Source: Castor canadensis (Eukaryota > Chordata > Mammalia > Rodentia > Castoridae). Taken from it: 64,000 nucleotides of DNA. A program made the position numbers and the translations under genes. The stretch is from NCBI RefSeq assembly GCF_047511655.1, contig NC_133386.1, positions 171,017,146 to 171,081,145 of the forward strand, read 5' to 3'. The notes beneath the pieces are model-generated. The model was not told the DNA's origin. It saw only the letters and a list, made by a program, of their open reading frames with translations, and did no database searches. Positions 54,795-64,000 of the stretch are shown in pieces (the stretch's first letter is position 1; every line of letters starts with the position of its first letter).

Positions 54795-55250
54795 TCTTTT
54801 GAGGGGGCAGTATTGGGCTTTGAAGTCAGGACTTGGTACTTGCTATGCAGGCATGGCATTCTGTGACTTGTCATGCCTTCAGCCCTTTTTGCTTCATTTT
54901 TTTATACAGGGTCTTTCTTTTTTTGCCCAGGGCTAGCTTCGAAAGATGACTCTCTTACATATGCCTTTCTGTAGTTGGATTATGTCCAGTTTATTTGTCG
55001 AAATGGGATTTCAGTAACTTTTTGCCCAGGCTGTTTTAAAACTCATTCTTCCTGATCTCTGCCTCCTGAGTAGCTGGAATTACAGCCATGTTGCCACCAT
55101 GCCTGACTTTGGTTTTTGAGACAGGGTGGCACTGTTTTGCCCAGGCTATACTTGAACTCAGTATGTTGCCCAGGTTAACTTCATACTCAGGATCCTCCTG
55201 TCTCAGCTTCAGGAGTTCTGGGATAACAGACGTGTGCTACTATTCTGGAC
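54795..55250 (-). mobile_element. Cluster of decayed ID- and B1-like SINE pieces, antisense
   Basis: ID-like piece (GGGGGCAGTATTGGGCTTTGAAGTC), then B1-like pieces around 55015-55110 (CTGATCTCTGCCTCCTGAGTAGC) and 55115-55250 (TTTTTGAGACAGGGTGGCACTG...GACGTGTGCTACTATTCTGG). At least three insertions or a multimer; exact borders not resolved. Confidence 0.65.
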
Positions 55251-55412
55251 TCAGTTTGCATCTTTTCACATTGAACTCCCAAGGAATGTATATAAATAAT
55301 TCTGTTGTATGATTGTTGTATTGATTAAAGCAATTAGGAATTCATAAGACGTCCTTTAACATTGTCTGATTGAAACATTGTTTTTCAAGTCTACAAGCTT
55401 TAGAATTTTTAT

Positions 55413-55497
55413 AGTTTTTGGTGCTGAGGCTTGAACCCATGACTTTATGCATACTAAGCAAGCACTGTACCACTGACCTACATCCTTAATCCCAGGC
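55413..55497 (-). mobile_element. ID SINE, antisense
   Basis: TTTTTGGTGCTGAGGCTTGAACCCATGAC...CCACTGACCTACATCC. Confidence 0.7.
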
Positions 55498-55499
55498 TT

Positions 55500-56588
55500 T
55501 AGATTTTCTAAGAATGTAATTCAAAGTAGGTGATGCTGGAACTCTTTGACATTACTTTTTCTTTTTCCTACTAGGGTCAGCTGCTTCCATTCATTCAGAC
55601 TTACCCTGCATGGACAATGAGTAAGGGTTTTACAGGACTATCTTTTATCTTTTGTTTTTAATTGTGAAATTAAACTGAAATTAAGCAGGATACCTAACCT
55701 GCTTAAAAAATTATCTTATAATGGGACCTTATAAACCTAATGTAGCATTTTTTTAAAATAACTATTCTTGGTGTTTAGAAATCTGGCATTCCTAAAAGGT
55801 GTTCATTCAGCCTCTTCTTTAACTTGTCTTCCACGGCCAGGTAGAATGCTCATTTCTCAATGAAAGTATTTCATTGTTGGACAACTCTTAGTTTCTTCAT
55901 GTTAGAGCTCTGCTCTCTCCTTACTATTCTTAAATAAATACTTTTGCTTTCTGGATCATCGTATACTAATGCTACATGAGCAAGCTTCCAGCTTTGAATA
56001 TCACAGTTGTAGATATTCTGTGGATTGTAGTATGTGTTCTTTCCACTGTCCTCTTAAAAGTTGATGAAGCTTTTCTTTTTCTATTAGTTATATCAGCTAC
56101 TAATTCCAGTTGAATTAGTGGAGGGTGAATAGGAAGCAGAGTCAGCTGTCTGTTACTTTGGCAAAGTCAAAACTGATACTTCTCTAGTAAAGAGCATTCC
56201 TCCTGGAATGGAGGTATTGGTGACTTGATATATACAATAGCCACTGAACATTGTGGAAAGTTGTGAGGAAAGGAAATCTTTATCTTTTTGTGCCTGAATG
56301 TGTCTCTGTAGGTTTTTAAAGTACCTCCCCCTCCCCCCACAAAACCCTGACACATGGCAGACAAGCTCTCTACCACTTAGCTACATCCCCATCTCCATAC
56401 TCTTTTTTTACATCTCCACTTGCCCACCAAGTGATTTAAGTTCTCTGTCCCAGTTTAAAGGGAGTTTACCTTGGTAGCAGTTTGTTTTTTTTAATGTTGT
56501 TTCCTAGTCTTGTCTTTCTTCTATTTACAGTTATCTAGTTGAGTATTTTTAATTTTTTTTTTTCTTTGAGGTTTCTCATTTCCCTTGC
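55500..56588 (+). other. CAPRIN1 intron sequence, nothing recognised
   Basis: AT-rich intron. A CCCCCTCCCCCC tract near 56327-56338 and a weak ID-like remnant (TCTACCACTTAGCTACATCCCC, 56369-56390) are the only features. Confidence 0.4.
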
Positions 56589-56589
56589 C

Positions 56590-56762
56590 TTTTTTTGGTG
56601 GAATTGGGGTTTGAACTCAGGGTCTATACCTTGAGCCACTCCCCCAGCCCTTTTTTTTTTTCTCCAAGATGGGGATAGGGTCTCGAACTGTATGCCTGGG
56701 CTGTTTTCAAACTGCAGTCCTCCTGATCCTTTGTCTCCTGAGTAGCTAGGATTACAGTACAC
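56590..56762 (-). mobile_element. Dimeric SINE, antisense
   Basis: TTTTTTGGTGGAATTGGGGTTTGAACTCAGGG...GAGCCACTCCCCCAGCCC...GTAGCTAGGATTACAG. Confidence 0.84.
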
Positions 56763-56881
56763 AATTAAAATGGTTTCATCAGTTGTTGTTTATAGAATTT
56801 GTTAGATATAACAGTAAAGAAACAAAATTGGGAGGACATCTATCTTGGATGTCCACCTTGCTGTACTGATTTAAAAAAACC

Positions 56882-57080
56882 AGTTCAGGTGCACAGTGAC
56901 TCATGCCAGTAAACCCAACCAAGCATAGGCAGAGATAAGAGGAACAGGGTCTGAGGCTATCCTGGCCAAAAGTAAGAACCTGTATGCAAACTAATGAAGG
57001 GCAAGGGGCGTGGCTAACTTAAGTAGAAAGCCAAGGCCCTGAGTTCAAACTCTAGTACTGCCTCCCCCCTCCAAAAAAAA
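56882..57080 (+). mobile_element. B1-ID SINE with the linker of the trimeric form
   Basis: CAGGTGCACAGTGACTCATGCC...GTATGCAAACTAATGAAGGGC then GGGGCGTGGCTAACTTAAG...GAGTTCAAACTCTAGTACTGCC. The linker CAAACTAATGAAGGGC resembles that of the trimeric SINEs at 22168 and 23037, but only one B1 unit is present. Confidence 0.72.
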
Positions 57081-57484
57081 ATCCATTTCAATAAAATAAC
57101 TTTGGTGGTGATGGAAAACTCTGGGGAAAATGGAAGCTGTCAGTGTAGATGTACTGTGATGCAGCAACATAATCCGATTGGGAAAAGGAAAGGAAAACAG
57201 CAGCATAGAAATGAAGTGTAGCCAACAGCTGGAATTAAGTGGCCTTCTTAGGGACGGGTATTGAGACATAAATGATTTTTCTGGGATTTATGACCTCAGG
57301 TTAGTTACTTAGCTGTCTTTCACTTTATAGTTAGGTGAACAATGATTGATAATAGGTTAGCTACCTGATAGTTTAAATTTGTCACAGTGAATACTGTCAG
57401 CTCTTCAAAACAACAAAGAAAGGAGATAGAGTGGGACTGAGTAGCACTTGCTTGGGCAATTCTCAGTACCACATGACTCTCAAA

Positions 57485-57703
57485 AGTTTTTTTGGTGTTT
57501 TTTTTGTGGTACTGGAGTTTGAGCTCAGGGCTTCACACTTGCAAAGCCAATGCTCCACAGCTTGAGCCACACCTTCAGCCCTTTTTGCTTTGGTTATTTT
57601 GGAGATGGATTCTACTTGCCAGGACTGGTCTTGAACCTCTATCCTCTGGATCTCAGCCTCCCAAGTAGTTAGGATTACAGGCATGAAGCACCAAAGCTCA
57701 GCC
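57485..57703 (-). mobile_element. Dimeric SINE, antisense
   Basis: TTTTGTGGTACTGGAGTTTGAGCTCAGGGC...GAGCCACACCTTCAGCCC...GGATTACAGGCATGAAGCACC. Confidence 0.85.
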
Positions 57704-58179
57704 TCTCAAGTCTTTTGAAATTTACTGAGTCACATCTTTGTTCTGTGGTTTTTCTTCAAAGAATTGGTCATCTGGGAATAGCCTGCTTTTTACCCTGCTC
57801 ATGTGATGCAACAAATGAAATTTTAATAACCCTGGGTATGCTCAGTAGTTGAAAAAGGAACCCTAGAATTGAATTTCATGATAGATATTCCAAAGTGGAG
57901 AGGACAGATGAGTGTTATCAACATTGTGGTAGGCTTTTTGTTATGCTAGGAAAATAGCACCATTCTCCAGAAAAAAAATGTTTTATGCGTTTGATATGAG
58001 TCATTGGCCAGTTTGTCTTTATCACTATTGTGTTTGGCAGCCATGTTTTAGCTGTTTGTAAATTGAGGTTGCCATATGATGATGGTTTCTAAGGTCATAA
58101 ATTGTATCATGTTGAATCAGAATAATTTCCAAGTTCTACTGGACTTGGTATTATAAGGGAATTACAATATGTTTGACCT

Positions 58180-58375
58180 ATTGGAGTGTTTCTCAAACTT
58201 AAGCATGAATCACTCAGAGGGCTTGGTAAGACACACATTGTTGGGTCCTAGCCCTAGAGTTTCTGAACCAGTAGGTCTGAGGAGGTACCTTGACAGTTTG
58301 CATTGTAACAGTTTCCCAGCTGATGATGATGTTGCTGCTTTAGGATTACACAGTGAGAATCATGGACTTAGACTG
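58180..58375 (+). mobile_element. MER5A-like hAT DNA transposon
   Basis: TTTCTCAAACTTAAGCATGAATCAC...GTTTCTGAACCAGTAGGTCTGAGG...GTGAGAATCATGG. It is full length or nearly so, in the CAPRIN1 intron. Confidence 0.75.
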
Positions 58376-58652
58376 ACAAAGAGTCTTTGCTATGTAGAGG
58401 TCTGATTATATGTAACATGAACAGAAGATCCCTTCCAACTCATGTTCCATGGTGATGTACATCTTAGCAAGGAATCCTGTATTATACTGATTAAAAATAC
58501 TAGCATCTAGGAAATGGTAAATCCACAACGGTAGTGCAGAAAGTGTTAATAGTCCTAGAAGAACCTGTAATACTATGTTGAAACTTTTTATTATGGTCAG
58601 AAAAATGTTTCTTGGAAAGACCCGAGCTTCCATTCATTTGATGTACTGCTTT

Positions 58653-58868
58653 TTTTTGTAGGCAGGGTGGTGCAGGGGGACTGGGTTTGAACTCAGGACT
58701 TCAAACTTGATTGCAAAACAGGTGCTCTACTGCTTGAGCCACACCCCTGGTTCATTTTGCTCTGATTATTTTGAAGATGGGGTCTTGTGAACTATTTGCC
58801 TGGGCTGGCCTTGAACCAGGATCCTCCCTGTCTCAACCACCTGAGTAGCTAGGATTAGGTGCCCAGTT
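58653..58868 (-). mobile_element. Dimeric SINE, antisense
   Basis: GGGACTGGGTTTGAACTCAGGAC...GAGCCACACCCCTGG...CACCTGAGTAGCTAGGATTAGG. Confidence 0.83.
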
Positions 58869-58961
58869 TACTGCATTTTTTGGATCAGGTAAGCTCACAA
58901 AGTGCAAGGAATTGCCACCAATGAATTGTGGTCTGCACTTTGAAAATACCCTGTTAAAGAT

Positions 58962-59038
58962 TCTTTTTTGGGGGAGGGTCCTGGGAGTTGAACTAAGGGC
59001 CTTGCTTTGCAGGCACTTTACCACTTGAACCTGTATCG
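58962..59038 (-). mobile_element. ID-like SINE, antisense
   Basis: TTTTTTGGGGGAGGGTCCTGGGAGTTGAAC...CACTTGAACC. Confidence 0.65.
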
Positions 59039-59105
59039 CTTCTCACAGTAATCACATTTTTTTTGTGGTAGTAGCAGTCTTCCTCCCTTGAAAAATTTTG
59101 GGTTT

Positions 59106-59315
59106 TTAGCTGGTAAGTATGCCTCATGTCTGAAATCCTGGTCACTTGGGAGGCTGAGATTGGGAGGATCATGATTCGAGGTCAGACCAGGCAAATAGTT
59201 TCGCAGGACACCATTTCAGATAATCTGAGCAAAATGGACTGGAGGTGTGGCTCAAGCTGTAGAGCTTCTGCTTTTCAAGTGGGAAGCTAATTCAAACCCC
59301 AATCTTCACCAAAGG
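59106..59315 (+). mobile_element. Dimeric SINE, sense to CAPRIN1
   Basis: AGCTGGTAAGTATGCCTCATGTC...GGACTGGAGGTGTGGCTCAAGCTGTAGAGC...ATTCAAACCCCAATC. Confidence 0.8.
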
Positions 59316-59861
59316 GGAAAAGAAAGGAAATCTTGGTTTTCAAATTATGGGAAACTAGAAGCATGTTAACAAGTAATGTATAATCAAAGTAATCAGATAT
59401 ATGACTTTAATACATGGCTGTACATAGTTTTTTCTGCCTCCTTTTGGTTGACAGTATTCCATAAAGATGTGTATGTGCTATGAAGCTAGAGTTTTGCAGT
59501 TATCTTCCCCTTTCTTTTCATTTCCCTTTTAACCTTGTTCCAGTTATTACTCAAAAATTTACGAGTTTAAAGCCCCCATTTTATTACACTGACAGATTCT
59601 GCCTATGAAGGATTCAAACACCATGCAGCAGTAGGGTTGATGTCTCTGTTCCAAGATGCTGGGGGAAGGCACATGTGAGCAAGTATGACTCGGACACAGG
59701 ATTACTAACTAGAGCTCATCTTTCATGTAGCATTGAATTACAGTTGTTTTTATTATACAAGCTGTGGTTTGTTGCAGAATATTTTGTAACAGTTCAAAAC
59801 AAAGCAAAAGGGAAATAGTTCTTACATTTCTACCTCTTCAAGCCATTCTTATTCTTCATCT

Positions 59862-59937
59862 TTTTTTTTTTGGGTAGTACTGGGCTTTGCATTTGCATAG
59901 CAGGCGCTTCACCGCTTGAGCCACACCTCCAGTCTTT
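59862..59937 (-). mobile_element. ID-like SINE, antisense
   Basis: T run, GGGTAGTACTGGGC...GAGCCACACCTCCAG. Confidence 0.72.
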
Positions 59938-59953
59938 ATCATTTTTTATTTTC

Positions 59954-59992
59954 ATATATATATACACACATATATGTGTATATATATATATA
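59954..59992. repeat. AT/CA-rich inverted repeat
   Basis: ACACATATATGTGT (59966-59979) is a perfect palindrome. TATA repeats on both sides extend the symmetry with one mismatch. Confidence 0.8.
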
Positions 59993-60261
59993 AGGGATAC
60001 ATGGTACACTCATGGTATATTCTGCAGCTTTCTTTAAAATTGTATAATACTACAGAAAGGAGGGTAAAATGTCAGATGGAAGGATTAACAGTGTTGCCAG
60101 TCTCCTTCCCCATTCCTAGTCTAATTACTATATATGCCAACACTGAATTTTAGGCCCTTCTATTTGCCTGTGTTCTGTTTCTGCATATTTCTAAGTTGAG
60201 GAATTCTGAAATACCCTTATTTTGGAGTCTTAAATTATAAATTAAAAGCAAATCTTGTTTA

Positions 60262-60353
60262 GTTTCTTTTTTCTTTTTTTTTCCTCTGTACTGGGATTTG
60301 AACACAGAACTTTACGCTTGCTAGAAAGGTGCACTAGGCACATCTCCAGCCCT
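60262..60353 (-). mobile_element. ID-like SINE, antisense
   Basis: TTTTTTTTCCTCTGTACTGGGATTTGAACACAG...CACATCTCCAGCCC. Confidence 0.7.
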
Positions 60354-60359
60354 GGTTAA

Positions 60360-61700
60360 TATATCTTTAAAGAAATACAGACTAACATCTATTAAAAGAG
60401 GGTGAACTGCCTTTGTTTATCCTTATTCTGAGGTAATTGGGCACATCTTTTGCACCTTGAGTTAAGTGTGCCAGATCAGTGGAAAAAGCTTTTTTTTTTT
60501 TTTTTCCTGAAATTGTTCATCTAAAAATAAAATTGAAGGCATATCCGTAGACCTTGCCTGACTCTGCTCATGACCAGGTAGGGGGGACAGTGTATGCAAG
60601 AGTAATTGGAGTCCATGCTAGCTCTAACCAGCTAATCACTGGCTGGATAAATTGCAGTACTCCAACATTATTCTACTGCTTTTCACCCTGTGGTTCTCAT
60701 GTTGAGGAATGAATGACATTTAACATCTACTTTTTTAGTTCTCTGTATAAATAGAAAATTTAAAAAGAATAAAATTACTTTCATTAGCCTTTAGTGTTTT
60801 AATGATTATCTTCATTTATTTATCTCCAGTATAGCTAAGTAATTGTTTTCAATTAGGGTAGAATGGTTATGCAAGTTGATACGTATTTCTTTATATTTAT
60901 AAAGAAAGTGAACCATTTGACTTAGAAAAAGAACTTATCATTGCTTTGTCAACCTATCCTTTCTGAGGCTCTGAATGCCCTTATCAGAATTTTACTTTGT
61001 ACTTTATTTCTTAATTTTATTTCCAGGAGCTGTATATGCTCATAATTTATTATGATTATTTTAGATTTTTGTTTATTTCTTAGTCTCTAATCCTTACAAT
61101 AGTTACTGAATTCTTGACTCTGTTGCGTTACCTGTGTATCTTTTCTTTGGAAACTTACCTAATAGTAGCCTGGGAAACCTTCAGCTCATCGTAGCAAACA
61201 AAAGAATCTAAACCATAGGATCATTTTCTGTTTCCACCCTTGGACTAACAAAGCAAAGCTGTTAAATAGTCTGCTGCCCAGAGGTGAAATGGTAGCTCGG
61301 AAGTGTTTTACATAATTCAAGATAAATGAATGAGGCTCATCAAAGACATTATGCCCATGGGCTTATCCATAAAAATACACTTTTTATATTTTCTATTCTC
61401 GTGAATCCTTTGAAGGATGAAGGGAAGGAGGCACAGAAATTTGACATTTATAAATGTCTGATACGTTTACTTTGATGTAAGCAGGACCTTAATCACATGT
61501 GGTCCTTACCCATGTGGGTAAGAACTATGCTTGGCCTGTCTGAAGTATGTCTTACTCGAGTACCCTAAAGAAGAGGCATTGTTGTTTCATTGGTTTATAC
61601 TATTTGCTATCACTCAGCAATGGTCAGATTATTTGTCATTCTAGCATTGCTAAGATGGTGTAAACCTTCAATATGGAATGTAATTCTTAATTTCTTTTAA
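60360..61700 (+). other. Repeat-poor sequence before the second CAPRIN1 coding exon
   Basis: About 1.3 kb of AT-rich intron without recognised repeats other than a T run near 60490-60505. No gene seen. Confidence 0.5.
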
Positions 61701-61705
61701 TACAG

Positions 61706-61768
61706 GGCAAGCTTGATGATTACCAGGAACGAATGAACAAAGGGGAAAGGCTTAATCAAGATCAGCTG
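61706..61768 (+). CDS. CAPRIN1: CAPRIN1 second coding exon (residues 73-93)
   Basis: A 63-base exon in phase 0 at both ends, encoding GKLDDYQERMNKGERLNQDQ plus L. It is preceded by a pyrimidine-rich tract ending in TACAG and followed by GTAAAG. It continues the N-terminal helical/coiled-coil region of caprin-1, which in the family precedes the dimerisation and G3BP1-binding parts. Its length is a multiple of three, so skipping would keep the frame. It is too short to show up as a stand-alone ORF and was found by recognising the caprin-1 peptide between splice signals. Confidence 0.96.
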
Positions 61769-61874
61769 GTAAAGATGTTACATTTTATTGAAGATTTTGC
61801 ACTCATTATTTTAAATAAAATGTTGTGATTCTTTGTGTTTGTAATAAAGTTGTGTTCTGTTTTTGTCATTTTAG
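61769..61874 (+). other. CAPRIN1: CAPRIN1 second coding intron, very short
   Basis: A 106-base AT-rich intron between GTAAAG and a TTTTGTCATTTTAG acceptor. It is near the lower size limit of efficiently spliced mammalian introns, which suggests intron-definition splicing. It contains two AATAAA hexamers with no evidence of use. Confidence 0.93.
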
Positions 61875-61961
61875 GATGCTGTATCTAAGTACCAGGAAGT
61901 CACAAATAACTTAGAGTTTGCAAAAGAATTACAGAGGAGTTTCATGGCATTAAGTCAAGAT
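61875..61961 (+). CDS. CAPRIN1: CAPRIN1 third coding exon (residues 94-122)
   Basis: An 87-base phase-0 exon encoding DAVSKYQEVTNNLEFAKELQ and nine more residues ending SQD. The upstream boundary is TTTTGTCATTTTAG and the downstream donor is GTAAGTAAAT, close to consensus. It extends the charged helical region of caprin-1. The next expected exon (starting IQKTIKK in the family) does not occur before the window ends, so translation stops here only because of the window edge. Confidence 0.96.
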
Positions 61962-62399
61962 GTAAGTAAATGATGGTATGTTTTTGAAATATTAAAATAG
62001 AGTTAGTGAACATTTTACTAGTTTTTTTTTTTGTTAGTCCTTTTGTCGATGTTGATAAGCTCTCTGCAGGATGAGAAGATTGGATTCAGTTATATCTGAG
62101 AGGCCTTCTGATTCTATATAGCTTGATACAGTATCTGAAAGATGTCTTTTAAAAGGACTAAGCTTGAGATAGGACAAAATAGTAATTACTTTGAAGATAT
62201 CTCTGGTTTAAAAAATCAGCAGTGGAAATACACATATATTTTTTCCATATTTTTCTTTGTGTCTATTTAATGACCATCTCATGATTCCATTAATTACCAC
62301 AAAATAGGCTTTTTATGTATGTAATTTATATTCATGCACTCTCATTAGAAATCTTAAAGGCTATGACAGACTGATAAAATTCACTGTTCTTGTATCAGC

Positions 62400-62592
62400 C
62401 CCCCCACCCCTTTTTTTTTCCCCCCCCCTCTCTCAGTCTAGGGTTTGAACTCTGGGCCTCACTCTTGCTAGGCATGCACTCTACCATTTGAGCTATTTCA
62501 TCAGCCCTGGATTTTTTTGGGTATTTTTGAGATAGGGTCCTTGCCTGCTGAGTAGCTAGGATTATAGATGTGAGTCAGCAGCACCTGGCTCT
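62400..62592 (-). mobile_element. SINE with deleted centre, antisense
   Basis: Pyrimidine run, GTCTAGGGTTTGAACTCTGGGCC...GAGCTATTTCATCAGCCC, then GAGATAGGGTCC jumps to GCCTGCTGAGTAGCTAGG. Confidence 0.75.
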
Positions 62593-62749
62593 TATATCAA
62601 CTCTAGATCAGCAGAATGTTGGTGTTTACCCTAAACACTTTTTGATGTGACAAAAACCTTTGGTAATAATACAAAAATTAAATACAAGAAAAATCAAGCC
62701 TTCTGGATAAGTGTTAGCTAGAAGAAGAGCTAATACTGAAATACAAAGT

Positions 62750-62850
62750 TGCTATAATCCCAGTACTCAGGAGGCTGATGCAAAAGAATGGGTGAGTTCG
62801 AGGACAGCCTGGGTTAACATAGTGAGACCCTGTTGAGAAAAGAAAATGCA
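62750..62850 (+). mobile_element. B1-like SINE fragment, sense to CAPRIN1
   Basis: GCTATAATCCCAGTACTCAGGAGGC...ATAGTGAGACCCTG. Confidence 0.7.
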
Positions 62851-62914
62851 AAGCTGCTTCTAATTTGGTAAAAATATTTTATTACATGAAGAAAGACAGT
62901 GCATACAGATATTA

Positions 62915-63200
62915 AGAGATCTGGCTCAGGAACTAGGTTGCCTGGGTTGAATCATGATTCTGCACTTTTATTTTAGCTTGATGACCTGGGCTGAGTTACT
63001 TAATTTCTCTCTTCTTGTATTAGTTAAGGTTTTCAGGGAAGCAGAAACAACAGGATAGAAGATGGTAAAGACAGACACAAGCCATCATAGAACTTTAGTT
63101 TTTCAATCTGTAAAATGGTGACAATATGTCTACCTCATAGGATTGTGCTTAGAAGAATAATTGGATGCACAACTATTTTAAGTACTTAATGTTAGTATTT
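62915..63200 (+). mobile_element. MIR SINE with an internal insertion
   Basis: TTGCCTGGGTTGAATCATGATTCTGC...GAGTTACTTAATTTCTCTCTTC, then about 85 unrelated bases (63018-63103), then TTCAATCTGTAAAATGGTGACAATATGTCTACCTCATAGG. The insert resembles the edge of another old repeat (AGTTAAGGTTTTCAGGGAAGCAGAA). Confidence 0.65.
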
Positions 63201-63263
63201 ATTATACCCCATTAAAGAAGGTGTATTTTGATGATTTGTGCAAAAACAGGAAAGGTAATTTAT

Positions 63264-63812
63264 ATAGTATCTTAGTTTTGTGCTTCTGTACCAGAATCTG
63301 GACCATTTATAAAAAATAGAAACATATCTCATAGTTCTGGAGGCTGGGAAGTCTTAAGATCAAGATACTGGCATCTAAGGAGTGCTGTGTCCCCTTACAT
63401 GGTAGAAAATAGAAGGGCAAGAGAGTGAACCTGCTTTCACAATCTCTTGTTTTGGTTGGTTCTGGGTTACTTAAGGCTTCGTGCTTGTAAGGCATGTATT
63501 CTACCACTTGAGCCACTCCGCCAGTCCTTTTTGTATAGGGTATTTCTGAGATGGGGTTTTGTGACTCTGCCGAGATTGACTTTGAACTGCAGTCCTCCTG
63601 ATCTCTACCTCTTGAGTAGCTAGGATTATAGATGTGACCCACCCCTATCCCAACGACAAGCCCTTTTTATACTGGCATTTTATCCATTTGTGGGTGTAAA
63701 GCCTTATTACTGAATAATCTCCCAAAGGCCACACCTTCAAACACTTGCATTGAGGGGATTAGGTTTCCAATACAGGAATTTTGGGGGACACATAAAGACC
63801 ATAGTCTCCAGG
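63264..63812 (-). mobile_element. MaLR-type (MST/MLT) LTR, antisense, split by a SINE
   Basis: TTAGTTTTGTGCTTCTGTACCAG...TCTCATAGTTCTGGAGGCTGGGAAGTC on one side of the SINE at 63455-63650. AAGGCCACACCTTCAAACACTTG...GGACACATAAAGACCATAG lies on the other. This is the reverse complement of a MaLR LTR. Confidence 0.75.
63452..63650 (-). mobile_element. Dimeric SINE nested in a MaLR LTR, antisense
   Basis: GGTTGGTTCTGGGTTACTTAAGGC...GAGCCACTCCGCCAGTCC...GTAGCTAGGATTATAGATGTGACCC. The - strand frame at 63307-63642 is the repeat itself read through the LTR. Confidence 0.82.
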
Positions 63813-63879
63813 TAGGGATTTGTTCCCTTAGTTTAGGTCGGAGCTTAAGGCTAGATATGAACCATGTCTAACTTTTTCT

Positions 63880-63950
63880 TTTTAATGGGTTGGGGGCAGT
63901 TGGTGTGAAGTTTTGAACTCAAGCTTCATTCTTGCTAGGCACATACTTCC
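63880..63950 (-). mobile_element. ID-like SINE fragment, antisense
   Basis: GGTGTGAAGTTTTGAACTCAAGC...CTTGCTAGGCACATAC. Decayed. Confidence 0.55.
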
Positions 63951-64000
63951 AAACACTCACCCCCCCCCCCCGCCCCACTTTTTAAAAAGCATGGTTCATA

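Larger units (their letters stand above)
48828..61705 (+). other. CAPRIN1: CAPRIN1 first coding intron
   Basis: A 12,878-base intron with GT at 48828 and AG at 61704-61705. The first 800 bases belong to the CpG island. From 49650 to 53100 it has almost no recognisable repeat. From 53.1 to 60.4 kb it carries many SINEs, mostly on the - strand. Confidence 0.93.
48450..64000 (+). other. CAPRIN1: CAPRIN1 gene, 5' portion (partial, runs off the window)
   Basis: Three coding exons encode residues 1-122 of caprin-1 in order, on one strand, each with matching phase-0 junctions. Caprin-1 is a cytoplasmic RNA-binding phosphoprotein known to bind G3BP1 and FMRP, enter stress and neuronal RNA granules, and affect translation of mRNAs such as cyclin D2. 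What is seen here is the CpG-island promoter, the 5' UTR, three coding exons and introns. The 5' limit (about 48450) is inferred, because no transcript data are available and a non-coding first exon further upstream is possible. The remaining exons, including the RGG-rich C-terminus, lie beyond the window. The gene is intact as far as it can be seen. Confidence 0.95.
61962..64000 (+). other. CAPRIN1: CAPRIN1 third coding intron (partial)
   Basis: Begins with GTAAGTAAAT. It holds SINEs, a split MIR and a MaLR LTR split by a SINE, and it is open at the window end. No further exon is recognisable. Confidence 0.85.

Noticed and set aside
63307..63642. 111-codon - strand frame near the window end
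   Set aside because: Made of SINE and LTR sequence.

Overview
The window looks like nuclear DNA of a placental mammal, almost certainly a rodent. It is dominated by hundreds-of-base interspersed repeats and by one spliced gene. The commonest repeat is a dimeric SINE: a 7SL/B1-like left half joined to a tRNA/ID-like right half that ends in a 'gagttcaaaccccagt' type B box and an A tail. That B1-dID architecture is known from squirrel-, dormouse- and beaver-related rodents; the exact flavour suggests a castorimorph such as beaver. The species call is an inference from repeats only.

The only cellular gene I can identify with confidence is CAPRIN1 on the + strand. A CpG island at about 47.75-49.65 kb holds its promoter, its 5' UTR and the first coding exon (48612-48827, residues 1-72). 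A 12.9 kb first coding intron follows. Two small phase-0 coding exons (61706-61768 and 61875-61961, residues 73-93 and 94-122) sit only 106 bp apart. The window ends in the next intron, so about 17% of the expected ~709-residue protein is present. All three exons read through without stops, the amino acids agree with the mammalian protein as I know it, and each junction has GT/AG signals.

The 47 kb upstream of the CpG island has no recognisable functional gene. By human gene order this should be part of the LMO2-CAPRIN1 intergenic interval. It holds two young 5'-truncated L1 insertions from the same subfamily, both with perfect target-site duplications (29870-30790 on +; 38589-41373 on -, with an uninterrupted 751-codon ORF2 remnant). 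It also holds older L1 3' ends, LINE2 and MIR fragments, Tigger/MER2, MER5 and MER20 DNA transposons, MaLR/ERV LTRs, microsatellites and dozens of SINEs. Nested insertions give a relative order: MIR, LTRs and DNA transposons first, then older L1s, then SINEs and the young L1s.

I see no convincing new biological system. The leads most worth testing are: an in-frame alternative first exon of CAPRIN1 centred on a YY1/ATG motif at 49487-49534; an unexplained antisense ORF with a strong splice-acceptor-like border next to an octamer/GC-box/CCAAT cluster at 37.39-37.76 kb; a rarer trimeric (B1-B1-ID) SINE form; and an antisense orientation bias of SINEs inside CAPRIN1. Repeat boundaries were read by eye and are approximate unless a target-site duplication is given.
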